A stretch of 64,000 nucleotides of DNA from Schleiferia thermophila (GTDB lineage Bacteria; Bacteroidota; Bacteroidia; Flavobacteriales; Schleiferiaceae): positions 512,513-576,512 of the forward strand of contig NZ_QPJS01000001.1 of NCBI RefSeq assembly GCF_003337435.1, read 5' to 3'. The position numbers and the translations under genes were made by a program. The notes below the pieces were generated by a model. The model was not told the DNA's origin. It saw nothing but the letters and a program-made list of their open reading frames with translations, and ran no database searches. Of this stretch, positions 16,955 to 27,287 are shown one piece after another; position 1 is the stretch's first letter; the number at the start of each line of letters is the position of its first letter.

Positions 16955-17957
16955 ATTATCCAAATACGTAAAAATTACAGTCGTCACCTTGTTGATTATG
17001 GCTGTGGGAAAGGTGCTGATGTATGCGTATAGCGAATATGAGTCAGACCATGAATTTTTTAAAAAATTCAATGAAAAATACAATGTCTTTGCTCTTCTGA
17101 TGCCGGATGATGTAAAATTTGCCGATGAGGAAGTTCCATTTGATGATCCTGAAATCCTGGAACGCTTCGATAGAGAATTGCTGTCCAACACCTACTTTCA
17201 GTCGCAGAGTCTGCTGTATTTTAAAAGAGCTAACAGGTATTTCCCCAGTATTGAAAGGATACTTGATAAATACAATCTACCGGATGATATAAAGTTTATC
17301 GCATTGATAGAGAGTGGATTGACAAATGCAGTAAGTCCGGCAGGAGCAGCCGGGCCCTGGCAGCTGATGAAAGAGACAGCCATAAAATACGGACTGGAAG
17401 TAAACGATGAAATAGACGAACGATATCACCTGGAAAAATCTACAGAAGCTGCTTGTAAATATCTGTTGGATGCCAAAAAGATGTTTGGCTCCTGGACATT
17501 GGCCGCTGCAGCTTACAATATGGGTCAGGGAGGAATTGCCCGTCAGCTGAGCCGGCAAAAAGTTTCCAATTACTTTGACCTGCAGCTCAATCAGGAGACT
17601 TCCCGATATGTATTTCGCATCCTGGCAGTCAAGGAGATTTACAACAATCCCAGAAAATATGGATTCAACTTCAGAAAAAAAGATTTGTATCAGCCTATCC
17701 CTGTCAATTATGTCACTGTGGATAGCACTGTGAATAGCTGGGTTGATTTTGCTGAGCACTACGGAATTACCTACAAAATTTTGCGCTACCACAACCCCTG
17801 GATAAGGGACCTGAAACTCACCAATCCCAATGGAAAAAAATACAGGATAGCCATTCCAAAAAAGGGATATTACCACATCATGTCCGACATTAAGGGAGTA
17901 GTACCCGATTTCAATGATGAAATGGAAAACTCAACAGAGCATTCCACTGTTGAGTAA
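16938..17957 (+). CDS. Membrane-anchored lytic transglycosylase (SLT domain)
   Basis: ATG 16938 gives about 339 residues with an N-terminal membrane anchor or signal (YVKITVVTLLIMAVGKVL). The SLT domain spans about residues 110-230. The catalytic Glu is in ALIESGLTNAVSPAG, followed by GPWQLMKETA and AAAAYNMGQGGI. A C-terminal region of about 100 residues lacks an obvious LysM signature. The enzyme would cleave the glycan strands of peptidoglycan to give 1,6-anhydro ends. The start overlaps rfbC by 17 bases, and uvrA begins 22 bases after the stop. Confidence 0.9.
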   Translation: MAKIVKLSKYVKITVVTLLIMAVGKVLMYAYSEYESDHEFFKKFNEKYNVFALLMPDDVKFADEEVPFDDPEILERFDRELLSNTYFQSQSLLYFKRANRYFPSIERILDKYNLPDDIKFIALIESGLTNAVSPAGAAGPWQLMKETAIKYGLEVNDEIDERYHLEKSTEAACKYLLDAKKMFGSWTLAAAAYNMGQGGIARQLSRQKVSNYFDLQLNQETSRYVFRILAVKEIYNNPRKYGFNFRKKDLYQPIPVNYVTVDSTVNSWVDFAEHYGITYKILRYHNPWIRDLKLTNPNGKKYRIAIPKKGYYHIMSDIKGVVPDFNDEMENSTEHSTVE

Positions 17958-17979
17958 TTCTTGTATAAAAGGTGATGGC

Positions 17980-20817
17980 ATGTTGGAACAGGAAGTAATC
18001 CAGGTAGAGGGAGCCAGAGTTCACAACCTCAAAAATGTACACCTCTCCATACCCAGAGACGCACTAGTAGTCTTTACGGGTTTGTCGGGCAGTGGGAAAT
18101 CATCACTGGCTTTTGATACGATTTATGCGGAGGGTCAGAGGCGGTTTATCGAGACTTTCAGTGCGTATGCCAGGCAGTTTCTCGGCAATCTGGAGCGACC
18201 CGATGTAGACCACATCAGTGGATTGAGCCCGGTAATAAGTATAGAGCAAAAAACTACAAACAAAAACCCGCGGTCTACCGTGGGTACGGTCACTGAGATA
18301 TACGACTTTTTGAGACTTCTGTATGCCAAGGTATCGGAGGCGTATTCACCGGTTACGGGTGAAAAAATGATTAGCTATACCCCTGATGACATACTTCAGC
18401 AGATCCTGCAACAGTACACTGGCAAGGGTATTTACATCATGGCACCTGTGGTCAGGTCGCGAAAAGGTCACTACCGTGAGCTTTTCGAACAAATAGCGCG
18501 AATGGGATTCGTCAGGGCTAGGGTAGACGGCGAAATTCGGGAGATTACCCGAGGAATGAAGGTGGACCGATACAAAACACACGACATAGAGATCGTGGTA
18601 GACAAACTTCCTGTGTCGGAAAAATCGGCTGCCAGATTGAAAGAGAGCATCGATATCGCTTTGTATCATGGTGATGGAGTACTCATGTTGTCAGAAGTCA
18701 ATGATGAACAAAAAATAAGGTATTTCAGCAGGCACATGATGTGTCCGGTATCCGGGGTATCTCTACCAATACCAGAGCCCAATACATTCTCTTTCAACAG
18801 CCCAAAGGGCAGCTGTCCGGTATGTCATGGACTAGGCAAGTTAAAAGTGGCGAATCTGGAAAAAATAATTCCCAACCCAAAAATTTCTATAAAAAACGGG
18901 GGTATAGAACCCCTTGGTAAGGCCACACAATCCTGGATTTTCGGACAATTGGAAATCATAGCCGATTTATATAATTTTTCACTAAGCGATCCGATAGAAG
19001 AAATCCCAAAAGAGGCTTTAGATACCATATTGTATGGACCCGATGAAGTGCTCGAAGCTCATAACAAAGTAATGGGCATAAGCCGGAGAATTCACAAGAC
19101 CTTTCAGGGAATCATTAATTTTTTGGAAACATCAGCACAGGACGACAAAAGTGCTCAGATCAGACGTTGGGCCGAAGAGTATTTAAAAGAATCAGTTTGC
19201 ACGGAATGTGGTGGGAGCAGACTCAGAAAGGAATCACTTCTCTTTAAAATCAATGAAAAAACTATTGGAGAGGTTGCCAATATGGCACTTGCCGATGCGT
19301 TTGACTGGATACTCCGGGCCGAGGAAAATTTCACTGACAAACAGAAAAAGATTGCAGCTGAAATCATAAAAGAAATAAAAGACAGAATCCACTTTTTGCT
19401 GAATGTAGGCCTGGGATATCTAACTCTCAACAGGCCAACCGCATCCCTGTCCGGGGGAGAATCCCAGCGTATTCGACTGGCTACTCAGATTGGTTCCCAA
19501 TTGGTTGGAGTACTTTACATACTGGATGAACCCTCTATAGGCTTGCACCAGCGGGACAATCGGAAATTGATTGAAAGCATGAAAAACCTGAGAGACCTGG
19601 GCAATACAGTACTGGTGGTAGAGCACGACAGAGAAATGATCGAGTCAGCAGATTACATTGTGGATATAGGCCCTGGAGCCGGAAAGCACGGTGGGAAAAT
19701 CGTATTCGCCGGAACTTATGAACAACTGCTGAAGTCAAATACCAACACAGCACAATATCTGAACAACGAAAAGCTCATCCCCATCCCGGCAATACGGAGA
19801 GCTGGTAACGGAAAATACCTGACTCTTAAAGGAGCAACCGGCAACAACTTAAAAAATGTAACACTTAAAATACCGCTCGGCACTTTCATCAGCGTGACCG
19901 GCGTAAGCGGTTCAGGAAAATCAAGCTTAATTACAGAGACCCTATATCCGATCCTCAGCAGGCATTTTTATCGTTCATATGCCGAACCACTCCCGTACAA
20001 ATCCATTTCGGGCATAGAACATATCGATAAAGTAATCGATGTGGACCAAAGCCCAATTGGCCGTACTCCTCGCTCCAATCCAGCCACTTATACCAATGTT
20101 TGGACCGAAATCAGAGCATTGTTTGCTCAGCTCCCAGAATCTCAGATACGTGGCTATAAGCCCGGAAGATTTTCATTCAATGTAAAAGGCGGGCGCTGTG
20201 AAACGTGCGAAGGAGCAGGCGTCAAAACCATTGAAATGAATTTCCTGCCCGATGTATATGTGTTGTGCGAAACCTGTCAGGGCAAGCGTTTTAATCGTGA
20301 AACACTTGAAGTCCGATACAAAGGAAAGTCCATATCCGATGTGTTGGATATGACCGTAGAACAAGCCTTGCAGTTTTTTGAACACATTCCCCGAATTTAC
20401 TCAAAACTTAAAGCCCTGGCTGATGTTGGGCTGGGCTATTTGAGCCTGGGCCAGCCCTCTACTACGCTTTCCGGGGGTGAAGCTCAGCGGGTAAAGCTTG
20501 CCACGGAACTTTCGCGACGCGACACAGGAAACACTCTCTACATCCTCGATGAACCTACCACCGGTCTGCACTTTGACGATGTAAAAATGCTCATCGACGT
20601 ACTGCAGCGCCTGGTGAACAAAGGCAATACCGTGTTGGTCATCGAGCACAATCTCGATGTGATTAAAGCAGCAGATTACATTGTGGATATAGGCCCCGAA
20701 GGAGGTGATGCCGGAGGGTTTATCGTAGCTGAAGGCACCCCCGAAGAAGTAGCAAAAAGCAAAAAAAGTGTCACCGCTCCCTATATTGCGATGGAATTAA
20801 AACGATTAAAATCATAA
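17980..20817 (+). CDS. uvrA: Excinuclease ABC subunit A
   Basis: 945 residues from ATG 17980 ([19 protein letters not shown]); an upstream in-frame ATG at 17914 would sit inside the previous gene. Two ABC modules are clear: Walker [13 protein letters not shown] and [11 protein letters not shown], with signatures [12 protein letters not shown] and [12 protein letters not shown]. Zinc-binding cysteines occur in [19 protein letters not shown] and the [18 protein letters not shown] pair. UvrA finds bulky and helix-distorting lesions and loads UvrB in nucleotide excision repair. The LOG-family gene follows after 4 bases, so this is part of a plus-strand run. Confidence 0.97.
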   Translation: MLEQEVIQVEGARVHNLKNVHLSIPRDALVVFTGLSGSGKSSLAFDTIYAEGQRRFIETFSAYARQFLGNLERPDVDHISGLSPVISIEQKTTNKNPRSTVGTVTEIYDFLRLLYAKVSEAYSPVTGEKMISYTPDDILQQILQQYTGKGIYIMAPVVRSRKGHYRELFEQIARMGFVRARVDGEIREITRGMKVDRYKTHDIEIVVDKLPVSEKSAARLKESIDIALYHGDGVLMLSEVNDEQKIRYFSRHMMCPVSGVSLPIPEPNTFSFNSPKGSCPVCHGLGKLKVANLEKIIPNPKISIKNGGIEPLGKATQSWIFGQLEIIADLYNFSLSDPIEEIPKEALDTILYGPDEVLEAHNKVMGISRRIHKTFQGIINFLETSAQDDKSAQIRRWAEEYLKESVCTECGGSRLRKESLLFKINEKTIGEVANMALADAFDWILRAEENFTDKQKKIAAEIIKEIKDRIHFLLNVGLGYLTLNRPTASLSGGESQRIRLATQIGSQLVGVLYILDEPSIGLHQRDNRKLIESMKNLRDLGNTVLVVEHDREMIESADYIVDIGPGAGKHGGKIVFAGTYEQLLKSNTNTAQYLNNEKLIPIPAIRRAGNGKYLTLKGATGNNLKNVTLKIPLGTFISVTGVSGSGKSSLITETLYPILSRHFYRSYAEPLPYKSISGIEHIDKVIDVDQSPIGRTPRSNPATYTNVWTEIRALFAQLPESQIRGYKPGRFSFNVKGGRCETCEGAGVKTIEMNFLPDVYVLCETCQGKRFNRETLEVRYKGKSISDVLDMTVEQALQFFEHIPRIYSKLKALADVGLGYLSLGQPSTTLSGGEAQRVKLATELSRRDTGNTLYILDEPTTGLHFDDVKMLIDVLQRLVNKGNTVLVIEHNLDVIKAADYIVDIGPEGGDAGGFIVAEGTPEEVAKSKKSVTAPYIAMELKRLKS

Positions 20818-20821
20818 CGAA

Positions 20822-21529
20822 ATGACTGCTGAAGACGAGAAAATTATCAAAGTTTTTGAACCACGCACATGGAATGAAATCAAAACCAATGACTCATGGG
20901 CGATTTTCAAAATAATGAGCGAATTTGTAAACGGATACGAAACCCTCAGTCGCATAGGCCCGTGCGTAACTATATTCGGCTCAGCACGTACCAAGGAAGA
21001 CCACCCCATGTACAAATACGCTGAAGAAATTGCCTTTCAGCTGACACAAAGAGGTTATGGGATCATTACCGGAGGTGGTCCGGGTATCATGGAAGCCGGC
21101 AACAGAGGTGCCCGAAGAGGTGGTGGTACTTCAGTAGGTCTCAATATTGAATTACCTTTTGAGCAAACTTCTAACCCCTATATTGACCACGACAAAAATC
21201 TTCAGTTTGATTACTTCTTCGTGCGCAAAGTGATGTTTGTAAAATATTCACAAGGATTCATCGTAATGCCCGGAGGTTTTGGCACAATGGACGAACTCTT
21301 CGAAGCGCTGACACTTATTCAAACCAACAAAATCGGGAAATTTCCTATAGTGCTCTTTGGAAAAGACTACTGGGGAGGACTGGTGGAATGGCTCAAAAAA
21401 GTAGTACTTTACGAGAAAAACATCAATCCCGAAGACCTGAATCTCTTTCACCTTGTCGATGAGCCTTCGGAGGCTATCAAAGTCATCGACGAATTCTACG
21501 CCAAATACCTGCTCAGACCAAACTTCTAG
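20822..21529 (+). CDS. LOG-family nucleotide phosphoribohydrolase (TIGR00730 type)
   Basis: 235 residues with a Rossmann fold and the two LOG motifs: GGGPGIMEAGNRGA and PGGFGTMDELFEALT. Proteins of this family, long misnamed lysine decarboxylases, release the base from (cytokinin) nucleoside 5'-monophosphates; some bacterial members act on AMP, as does PpnN. The N-terminal extension (FEPRTWNEIKTNDSWAIFK) is as in the longer bacterial type. It sits 4 bases after uvrA. The next gene, lptB, is in the same frame directly beyond the TAG stop. Confidence 0.9.
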   Translation: MTAEDEKIIKVFEPRTWNEIKTNDSWAIFKIMSEFVNGYETLSRIGPCVTIFGSARTKEDHPMYKYAEEIAFQLTQRGYGIITGGGPGIMEAGNRGARRGGGTSVGLNIELPFEQTSNPYIDHDKNLQFDYFFVRKVMFVKYSQGFIVMPGGFGTMDELFEALTLIQTNKIGKFPIVLFGKDYWGGLVEWLKKVVLYEKNINPEDLNLFHLVDEPSEAIKVIDEFYAKYLLRPNF

Positions 21530-21532
21530 CAT

Positions 21533-22285
21533 TTGAAACTCCAGGCCCGAAATATCACTAAAAGCTACAAAGGCCGACAGGTCGTCAAAGATGTTTCCTT
21601 TGAGTTGGAACGCGGTGAGATCGTCGGTTTGCTGGGGCCAAATGGCGCCGGTAAAACCACTTCATTTTATATGGTCGTAGGTCTTATAAAGCCCAACGAA
21701 GGTAAAATACTGCTCGATGATACCGACATTACTGCCGATCCGATGTACAAACGAGCTCAGCGGGGTATCGGATATCTGGCACAGGAACCGAGTGTGTTCC
21801 GCAAATTAAGTGTAGAAGACAACATCATGGCTGTGCTTGAGCTGCGTAACTTGACTTATCGCCAGCGAAAAAAACGATTGGAAGAACTCCTTGATGAATT
21901 TTCGCTCAATCATGTGCGGAAAAACAGGGGGGATCTGCTCAGCGGTGGCGAGCGCAGACGTACAGAAATAGCCCGTGCGCTGGCGGCTGACCCCAAGTTC
22001 ATCCTATTGGACGAGCCTTTTGCCGGGGTTGACCCAATCGCGGTAGAAGACATTCAACACATTGTGGTTACTCTGCGCCAAAAAAACATTGGTATTTTAA
22101 TTACAGACCACAATGTACAGGAGACATTAGCCATCACACACCGAACTTATCTGATGTTTGAAGGATCTATTCTCAAGTACGGCACGGCAGAGGAATTGTC
22201 TGAAGATCCGGTTGTCAGGAAAGTGTATCTCGGTCAGAATTTTGAGCTCCGGCGACCTAAGGAATTTCTGGAGAAATTAAAATAA
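21533..22285 (+). CDS. lptB: LPS export ABC transporter ATPase LptB
   Basis: 250 residues. Walker A is GPNGAGKTT, the signature is [16 protein letters not shown] and Walker B is [15 protein letters not shown], with the LptB-specific [17 protein letters not shown]-loop region. It powers LptFG extraction of lipopolysaccharide from the inner membrane. The start is TTG 21533: only one codon (CAT) separates it from the in-frame stop of the previous gene, and the N-terminus [17 protein letters not shown] aligns with the normal LptB start, so no ATG is available. The C-terminus is a little longer than in E. coli ([11 protein letters not shown]). A bidirectional terminator follows. Confidence 0.94.
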   Translation: MKLQARNITKSYKGRQVVKDVSFELERGEIVGLLGPNGAGKTTSFYMVVGLIKPNEGKILLDDTDITADPMYKRAQRGIGYLAQEPSVFRKLSVEDNIMAVLELRNLTYRQRKKRLEELLDEFSLNHVRKNRGDLLSGGERRRTEIARALAADPKFILLDEPFAGVDPIAVEDIQHIVVTLRQKNIGILITDHNVQETLAITHRTYLMFEGSILKYGTAEELSEDPVVRKVYLGQNFELRRPKEFLEKLK

Positions 22286-22311
22286 TCCTCTTCAAATCAG
22301 CAAATTTTTTT

Positions 22312-22342
22312 AAAAAAAAGCTGTCTGGAAGACAGCTTTTTT
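22312..22342. terminator. Bidirectional terminator between lptB and the POT gene
   Basis: AGCTGTCT (22319-22326) pairs with AGACAGCT (22330-22337) over a 3-base loop, flanked by a run of A on one side and T on the other. It can stop transcription of lptB and of the convergent peptide-transporter gene. Confidence 0.88.
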
Positions 22343-22358
22343 GCTTTGGAGAAGTATA

Positions 22359-24269
22359 TTACTTAATTCCATGCATCCAACGGCTTACCATCGGACCCAG
22401 CAAGAAGAGCACTACACCACATCCGATAGCAAACAGACCAAGATTGCGAAATACTCCCAGACCAAGATTCAACGAATCGTTGCGAAGAGATGAAATCACC
22501 AGTCCACTGATGCTGCTTTCAAGGAGTTTAGACGCTTCTTCCTGTGGAATTATGCCATAATCTCTGGTATCGCCATTATCGGCGTATATGAGAAAGGTTT
22601 TTTTGCTTTCCTCGAGGGCTCTGGTCCTGAGTAACTCATTGCTCAGTTCATTGGCTCTCTCCACAGCTTCTCTGATTTGTAAGGTAGCCACGGCATATAC
22701 TGGTTTTTCCAATCCCTCGTTTAGGTTTGTCAATGTTTGTTCACTGGTTAGAGCTTTTTCAGTGGACATTTCCTTAAGCTGTGTGATGAAATTTTCACTT
22801 GAAAGAACCTTAAACAATCTTTCATCCGATACGTACTTTTTAAACTCCGGATTGCTGATGATTTTAGCTTCGCTTACAGTAGTAAAGCGAGCGATGTGTT
22901 TGCCAGCCTGGTGTGCTATGGACGAACTTAAAAACCAGATGCCCATCAACATACCAACAATTTTCGCCGGCGATAATTTGGTGACCAGAGATAGCCCAAC
23001 AGGCGAGAGGGTGAGTTCTCCGAGCGTATGGAGTAAGTACAACATAATGAGAAAAAATGCCGGTACTAAACCAGCTTTTGCCGCTGTATTTCCTAAAGTA
23101 AGTACAAGAAATCCCAATCCGAGCAACGATAGCCCAACAGCAAATTTGTAAGGCGCGGCAGGCTCTTTGCCCGATTTGCCTAAGGTGATCCAAAGCCAGG
23201 AAAACACCGGGGCAAACAGCATGATAAACAACGGATTTACACTTTGGAAGAACGTAGTGGTGAAGGTCATCCCCAGAAATGTTTTATTGACGTTACGCTC
23301 CGTAAAGAGATTCATGGCACTGCCCGCCAATTCAAAGAAAGTCCAGAACACTGTGGTAAACAGAAGTAGCAGTACGATTACCCAGATGCGCTGTTTTTGC
23401 ACAGTATCATATTTGGCAGCAAGAAAGAGAAGATATCCCAGGATACCTATTGCCAATACCGCAAGCATCACGTCTACCACATCGTTTTTCAAAATCAGTA
23501 CCCATGCGACAGGGACCAGCAGAATGGTGGTAAGATAGGGGAGAACAGTATTCCCAATGCCCTTTACGATAGGTTTGGCGGGCTCTTCAGGTCTAAGGCC
23601 ATGGTTTTCATACCAACCCTTGCGCTGCGCCCAAAGAAAAATTAAAAATCCAAGCACCATCCCGATGCCTGCTGTAAGAAATCCATACTGCCAGCCTTCT
23701 ATCTCTCCTATGGCGCCACAGGTCAGAGGGGTCAGAAAGGCGCCTATGTTGATCCCCATGTAAAAAATGGTAAAAGCTCCGTCTCTGCGAGGATCACCTT
23801 CAGGATAAAATCGGCCAATCATGCTGGAGATGTTTGGCTTAAAAAATCCATTGCCGATAACAAGCAGTGCCAATCCGATGTAGAAGGTTGCCTGATTGTT
23901 GAGAAATAAGGTAAACTGTCCGGCAGCCATCAGCAAAGCTCCCCAAATAATCGCATTTCGAAAGCCCATGATTTTATCGGCAAAAAATCCACCTAAAATG
24001 GGAGTGAGATACACCAGTGCTCCATAGGCTCCATAGATGCCGTAAGCCTTGGCATCATCAAAGGCAAAACCGCCTTTTGCCAGCTCACTGGTCATGTAGA
24101 GCACCAGAATGGCGCGCATACCATAATAGCTGAATCGCTCCCAAAGCTCCACCATAAAAAGGGCAAAAAGGGCTTTGGGGTGGATTTTTCTGTTTAGAAT
24201 AATGACAAAGGCAACCCAGGCGGCTACTGCGGCCCAGGCAATAAACATTAATTTATACGCTGGATGCAT
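22359..24269 (-). CDS. POT-family proton-coupled peptide transporter
   Basis: 636 residues with about 12-14 membrane helices. The POT/PTR2 signatures are visible: ELWERFSYYGMRAILVLYMT (the ExxER proton site) and GGFFADKIMGFRNAI. It imports di- and tripeptides with protons. A hydrophilic insert of about 110 residues lies between the last helices (about 490-600: SNPEFKKYVSDERLFKVLSS onward), making the protein longer than the usual 450-500 residues; this seems common in Bacteroidota members. The DPP IV gene lies 50 bases upstream on the same strand, so dipeptides released by that enzyme are the likely cargo. Confidence 0.93.
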   Translation of the reverse strand: MHPAYKLMFIAWAAVAAWVAFVIILNRKIHPKALFALFMVELWERFSYYGMRAILVLYMTSELAKGGFAFDDAKAYGIYGAYGALVYLTPILGGFFADKIMGFRNAIIWGALLMAAGQFTLFLNNQATFYIGLALLVIGNGFFKPNISSMIGRFYPEGDPRRDGAFTIFYMGINIGAFLTPLTCGAIGEIEGWQYGFLTAGIGMVLGFLIFLWAQRKGWYENHGLRPEEPAKPIVKGIGNTVLPYLTTILLVPVAWVLILKNDVVDVMLAVLAIGILGYLLFLAAKYDTVQKQRIWVIVLLLLFTTVFWTFFELAGSAMNLFTERNVNKTFLGMTFTTTFFQSVNPLFIMLFAPVFSWLWITLGKSGKEPAAPYKFAVGLSLLGLGFLVLTLGNTAAKAGLVPAFFLIMLYLLHTLGELTLSPVGLSLVTKLSPAKIVGMLMGIWFLSSSIAHQAGKHIARFTTVSEAKIISNPEFKKYVSDERLFKVLSSENFITQLKEMSTEKALTSEQTLTNLNEGLEKPVYAVATLQIREAVERANELSNELLRTRALEESKKTFLIYADNGDTRDYGIIPQEEASKLLESSISGLVISSLRNDSLNLGLGVFRNLGLFAIGCGVVLFLLGPMVSRWMHGIK

Positions 24270-24319
24270 CTTGAGAAGTGGTTTGTAAAAGAGTGAACGG
24301 CGGCAAATCTATAGTGCTT

Positions 24320-26509
24320 TTACAAATTATTAAGGATGAAATCGGTCATTTTCCGATAAAGGTGCAGTCGCGTGTATCCGCCATATATCCCATGATTCTT
24401 ATCGGGATACATCATCATCTCAAAGTCCTTATTGGCCTGTACCAGGCGCTCTGTCATATACATGGCATTCTGATAGTGCACATTGTCGTCAGCAGTTCCG
24501 TGGATGATTAGATATTTTCCCCTCAACTTATTGGCAAACAAAGCAGGTGAATTGTCATCATACCCTGATGGATTTTCCCGAGGGGTGCGCAGGTAGCGCT
24601 CGGTGTAAATTGTATCGTAAAATTTCCAGTGAGTTACCGGTGCTACAGCAATTGCAAGTTTGAAATAGTCAGCACCTTTGGTGATGGCCAGCGATGAGAG
24701 GTAGCCTCCAAAGCTCCATCCCCAAATGCCGATTCTTTCTTTATCTACAAATGGCAACGTGCTTAGGTATTTGGCTGTTTCTATCTGGTCCAAAAGTTCC
24801 AGTTTACCAAGTTGCAGATAGGTAGCTTTTTTAAATTCTGCACCGCGATGACCCGTGCCTCTGTTGTCTACCGAAACTACAATAATTCCTTTTTGTGCCA
24901 GCATCTGATGCCAAAAGTGATTGGCCGGATCGTAACGGTCAATTACGGTCTGGGCACCCGGACCTCCGTACACATACAAGAGTACAGGATATTTTTTATT
25001 CGGGTCAAAGTCAGCAGGTTTGATCATCCAGCCGTGTAATTCCAAATTTTCAGAAGTTTTGAAGCTGAAAAATTCTGTCTGTGACAATTGAAAGGCAGAA
25101 AGTTTCCCGACCAGATGCTCATTGTCTGTCAAAGTTCTGACCAGAGCCCCGGTTTTGTTTCTCATGACGATTACCGGAGGCTGTCCCGCTTTTGAGTACG
25201 TGTGAATAAAATAGTGAAAAGTCTTGCTGAAGGATGCCGTGTTTGTACCATCGTCGGGCGTCAGTCGCTTCAGATTTTTACCGTTTAGTTGAATACTATA
25301 TACTTCGGTGCGCCCGGGGTGATTGACCGATGCCTGGAAATAGAGCGTACCGGACTGAGGCTCATATCCATAAAAGTCTGTCACATCCCAGTTGCCTTTG
25401 GTAATAGGGCTTATTTTTTTACCTCTTTTTTCGACCAGATATAAATGGTTGTAACCATTTCTTTCGCTTGTCCAGATAAATGCATCCTTGCTGATAAATC
25501 TGATGTTGTCATTGACATCTACGTAGGCTTTGTCTGTTTCGGAGAAAATTTTTTCAGCCTTTCCTGTGGTAGCATTTACCAGATATATATCAAGCACATT
25601 CTGATGCCTGTTCATGGCATACACCATTAGAGTGGCATCATCAGGTGTCCACTTAATCCTTGGAATGTATTCGTATTGTCCGGGCAATATTACAGGGATG
25701 GATTGTCTGGTGTTGAGTTGGTATATGTACACCTGAACATCTGAATTTTTCTCGCCTGCTTTTGGATATTTAAATTCTTCTCGGGTAGGGTAGAGGCCGG
25801 TACCAAATACATCCATGCCAAAGACAGGTACCTCAGATTCATCAAAGCGATAATATGCCAGAAAATTTCCCTTTTCTGACCAGTAATGACCCCGATCAAA
25901 GCCAAATTCTTCTTCATATACCCAGTCGGTAGCACCGTTGATAATTTCGTTTTTCTTGCCATCTGCTGTTATTCTGGTCTGCTCTCCGGTAGAAAAATCT
26001 TTGAAATACAAATCGTTATCAAATACAAAAGCTACAAGGTTTTTTACCGGGTTAAAAAATGCCAATCGTTGGTATTCTGTGTCCGAAAGTTTTTGCAAAC
26101 GATTGTTGATGAGGTCATAGATGTAATATATTGCTTTTGACGAGTGTCTGTAGATGGGCACTTCACTGGTGGCGAGCAACACCAAACTTTCATCTGCAGA
26201 AAATTCATAGCTCGAGAATTGCAAAGGTCCTCCATTGAGCTGTGAGAGTTTGGCGGCACTCACCAAAGTGTCTACGGTTTTTCCATCGGAATATCTGTTT
26301 CTTACCAGCGATACCCCCGACGGAGTCATCACCATCAGGCTGTAATGCTGGCCATCGTTGAGGCTTGCTCCCGCCCTGTAGTTGGAGGCCACAAAAGCAC
26401 CTTTAAGCCATATGTCCTCTATCGTGATTTCCTTTTTTTGGCTTACAGCCGGGACGGAGAAGGCAATAACGAGTAACGCAATACTACTTCGTACGGTTGT
26501 AATTTTCAT
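24320..26509 (-). CDS. Dipeptidyl peptidase IV (S9 family)
   Basis: 729 residues with a signal peptide (SSIALLVIAFSVPAVSQ). An eight-bladed propeller domain fills about residues 90-460 and holds a DWVYEEEFGF segment that gives the Glu pair binding the substrate N-terminus in DPP IV. The hydrolase domain follows: Ser599 in GWSFGGY, Asp near 675 in HGTADDNV, His706 in DKNHGIYGG. The enzyme removes Xaa-Pro or Xaa-Ala dipeptides from peptide N-termini in the periplasm. The POT transporter gene comes next in the operon and the YceI gene precedes it by 40 bases, forming a peptide scavenging unit. Confidence 0.95.
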   Translation of the reverse strand: MKITTVRSSIALLVIAFSVPAVSQKKEITIEDIWLKGAFVASNYRAGASLNDGQHYSLMVMTPSGVSLVRNRYSDGKTVDTLVSAAKLSQLNGGPLQFSSYEFSADESLVLLATSEVPIYRHSSKAIYYIYDLINNRLQKLSDTEYQRLAFFNPVKNLVAFVFDNDLYFKDFSTGEQTRITADGKKNEIINGATDWVYEEEFGFDRGHYWSEKGNFLAYYRFDESEVPVFGMDVFGTGLYPTREEFKYPKAGEKNSDVQVYIYQLNTRQSIPVILPGQYEYIPRIKWTPDDATLMVYAMNRHQNVLDIYLVNATTGKAEKIFSETDKAYVDVNDNIRFISKDAFIWTSERNGYNHLYLVEKRGKKISPITKGNWDVTDFYGYEPQSGTLYFQASVNHPGRTEVYSIQLNGKNLKRLTPDDGTNTASFSKTFHYFIHTYSKAGQPPVIVMRNKTGALVRTLTDNEHLVGKLSAFQLSQTEFFSFKTSENLELHGWMIKPADFDPNKKYPVLLYVYGGPGAQTVIDRYDPANHFWHQMLAQKGIIVVSVDNRGTGHRGAEFKKATYLQLGKLELLDQIETAKYLSTLPFVDKERIGIWGWSFGGYLSSLAITKGADYFKLAIAVAPVTHWKFYDTIYTERYLRTPRENPSGYDDNSPALFANKLRGKYLIIHGTADDNVHYQNAMYMTERLVQANKDFEMMMYPDKNHGIYGGYTRLHLYRKMTDFILNNL

Positions 26510-26549
26510 AAAAATCTACTTTTTAGCCGCCTAAGCTACACCAAATTCA

Positions 26550-27041
26550 CTAATCGATTACTGTGACCTTCACTTCATCGCCCATAGTAATGCTCTTTCC
26601 GCCAACGCGGTATTTCCTTCTGTCAATGATGGTTGTAAATTTCTTCCTCCCACATTCGTCGATGTGAAGTGTAAAGGTCTCTTCCCGGCTTATGTCTTTG
26701 ATGGTGAGTAGTCCGATTACCTTGTATTCATCTCGGCCAGCAGTTTGTTCGATTTTGCGTGCTTTGAAGGTGATGGTGGGAAATTTTTTTGCATCGAAGT
26801 AGGATGATGAACGCAGATGACGGTCTCGTAACCCAATACCGGTATTGATACTTTCCACCTGAACTGATCCTGAAATTTTTGAGGTGAGAGGATTGCTTTC
26901 ATTCCACTGGATGTCGAGCGTAAATTCTTCAAAATGACCTTCGACTGTTGAACCCAAATTTTTTATCTCAAATCTTACCTCTTTTTGCAATTGTCCATAC
27001 AATGCAAATGGAATTGAAAGGATGAGTAAAAGAGCCCTCAT
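26550..27041 (-). CDS. YceI-family periplasmic protein
   Basis: 163 residues with a signal peptide (MRALLLILSIPFALYG). The rest is the YceI lipocalin-like barrel: VRFEIKNLGSTVEGHFEEF, SVQVESINTGIGLRDRHLRS, FDAKKFPTITF and GLLTIKDISREET. Members bind polyisoprenoid or similar lipids, or act in stress responses; the ligand here is unknown. It is the first gene of a YceI-DPP IV-POT run on the minus strand; the link to peptide use is only by position. Confidence 0.9.
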   Translation of the reverse strand: MRALLLILSIPFALYGQLQKEVRFEIKNLGSTVEGHFEEFTLDIQWNESNPLTSKISGSVQVESINTGIGLRDRHLRSSSYFDAKKFPTITFKARKIEQTAGRDEYKVIGLLTIKDISREETFTLHIDECGRKKFTTIIDRRKYRVGGKSITMGDEVKVTVID

Positions 27042-27287
27042 AAGAAGAACATTTTAAAAGAAACTGTTGCTGCCAGAAAATGTTTTGTAAGGAGATGTCA
27101 CTATGTCATCAGGTTTGGCAATGATCGAGTGTTAAAATTTATTATGCTTGCATAACGAATTCTTGTTTACTTCAGGCAAAGAATTGATTTTGCGATTTTT
27201 GAATCTGTCAATTTTTTTTATAAAAAGCTGGTTTATCTTAGTGAAAAGAGTCTAACTTCGCCTAACCTAACTTAAATTTCATTCGTT

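Noticed and set aside
21533-21535. LOG protein and LptB as one fused gene
   Set aside because: A TAG separates them and each half has a complete family-length domain with a normal N-terminus.
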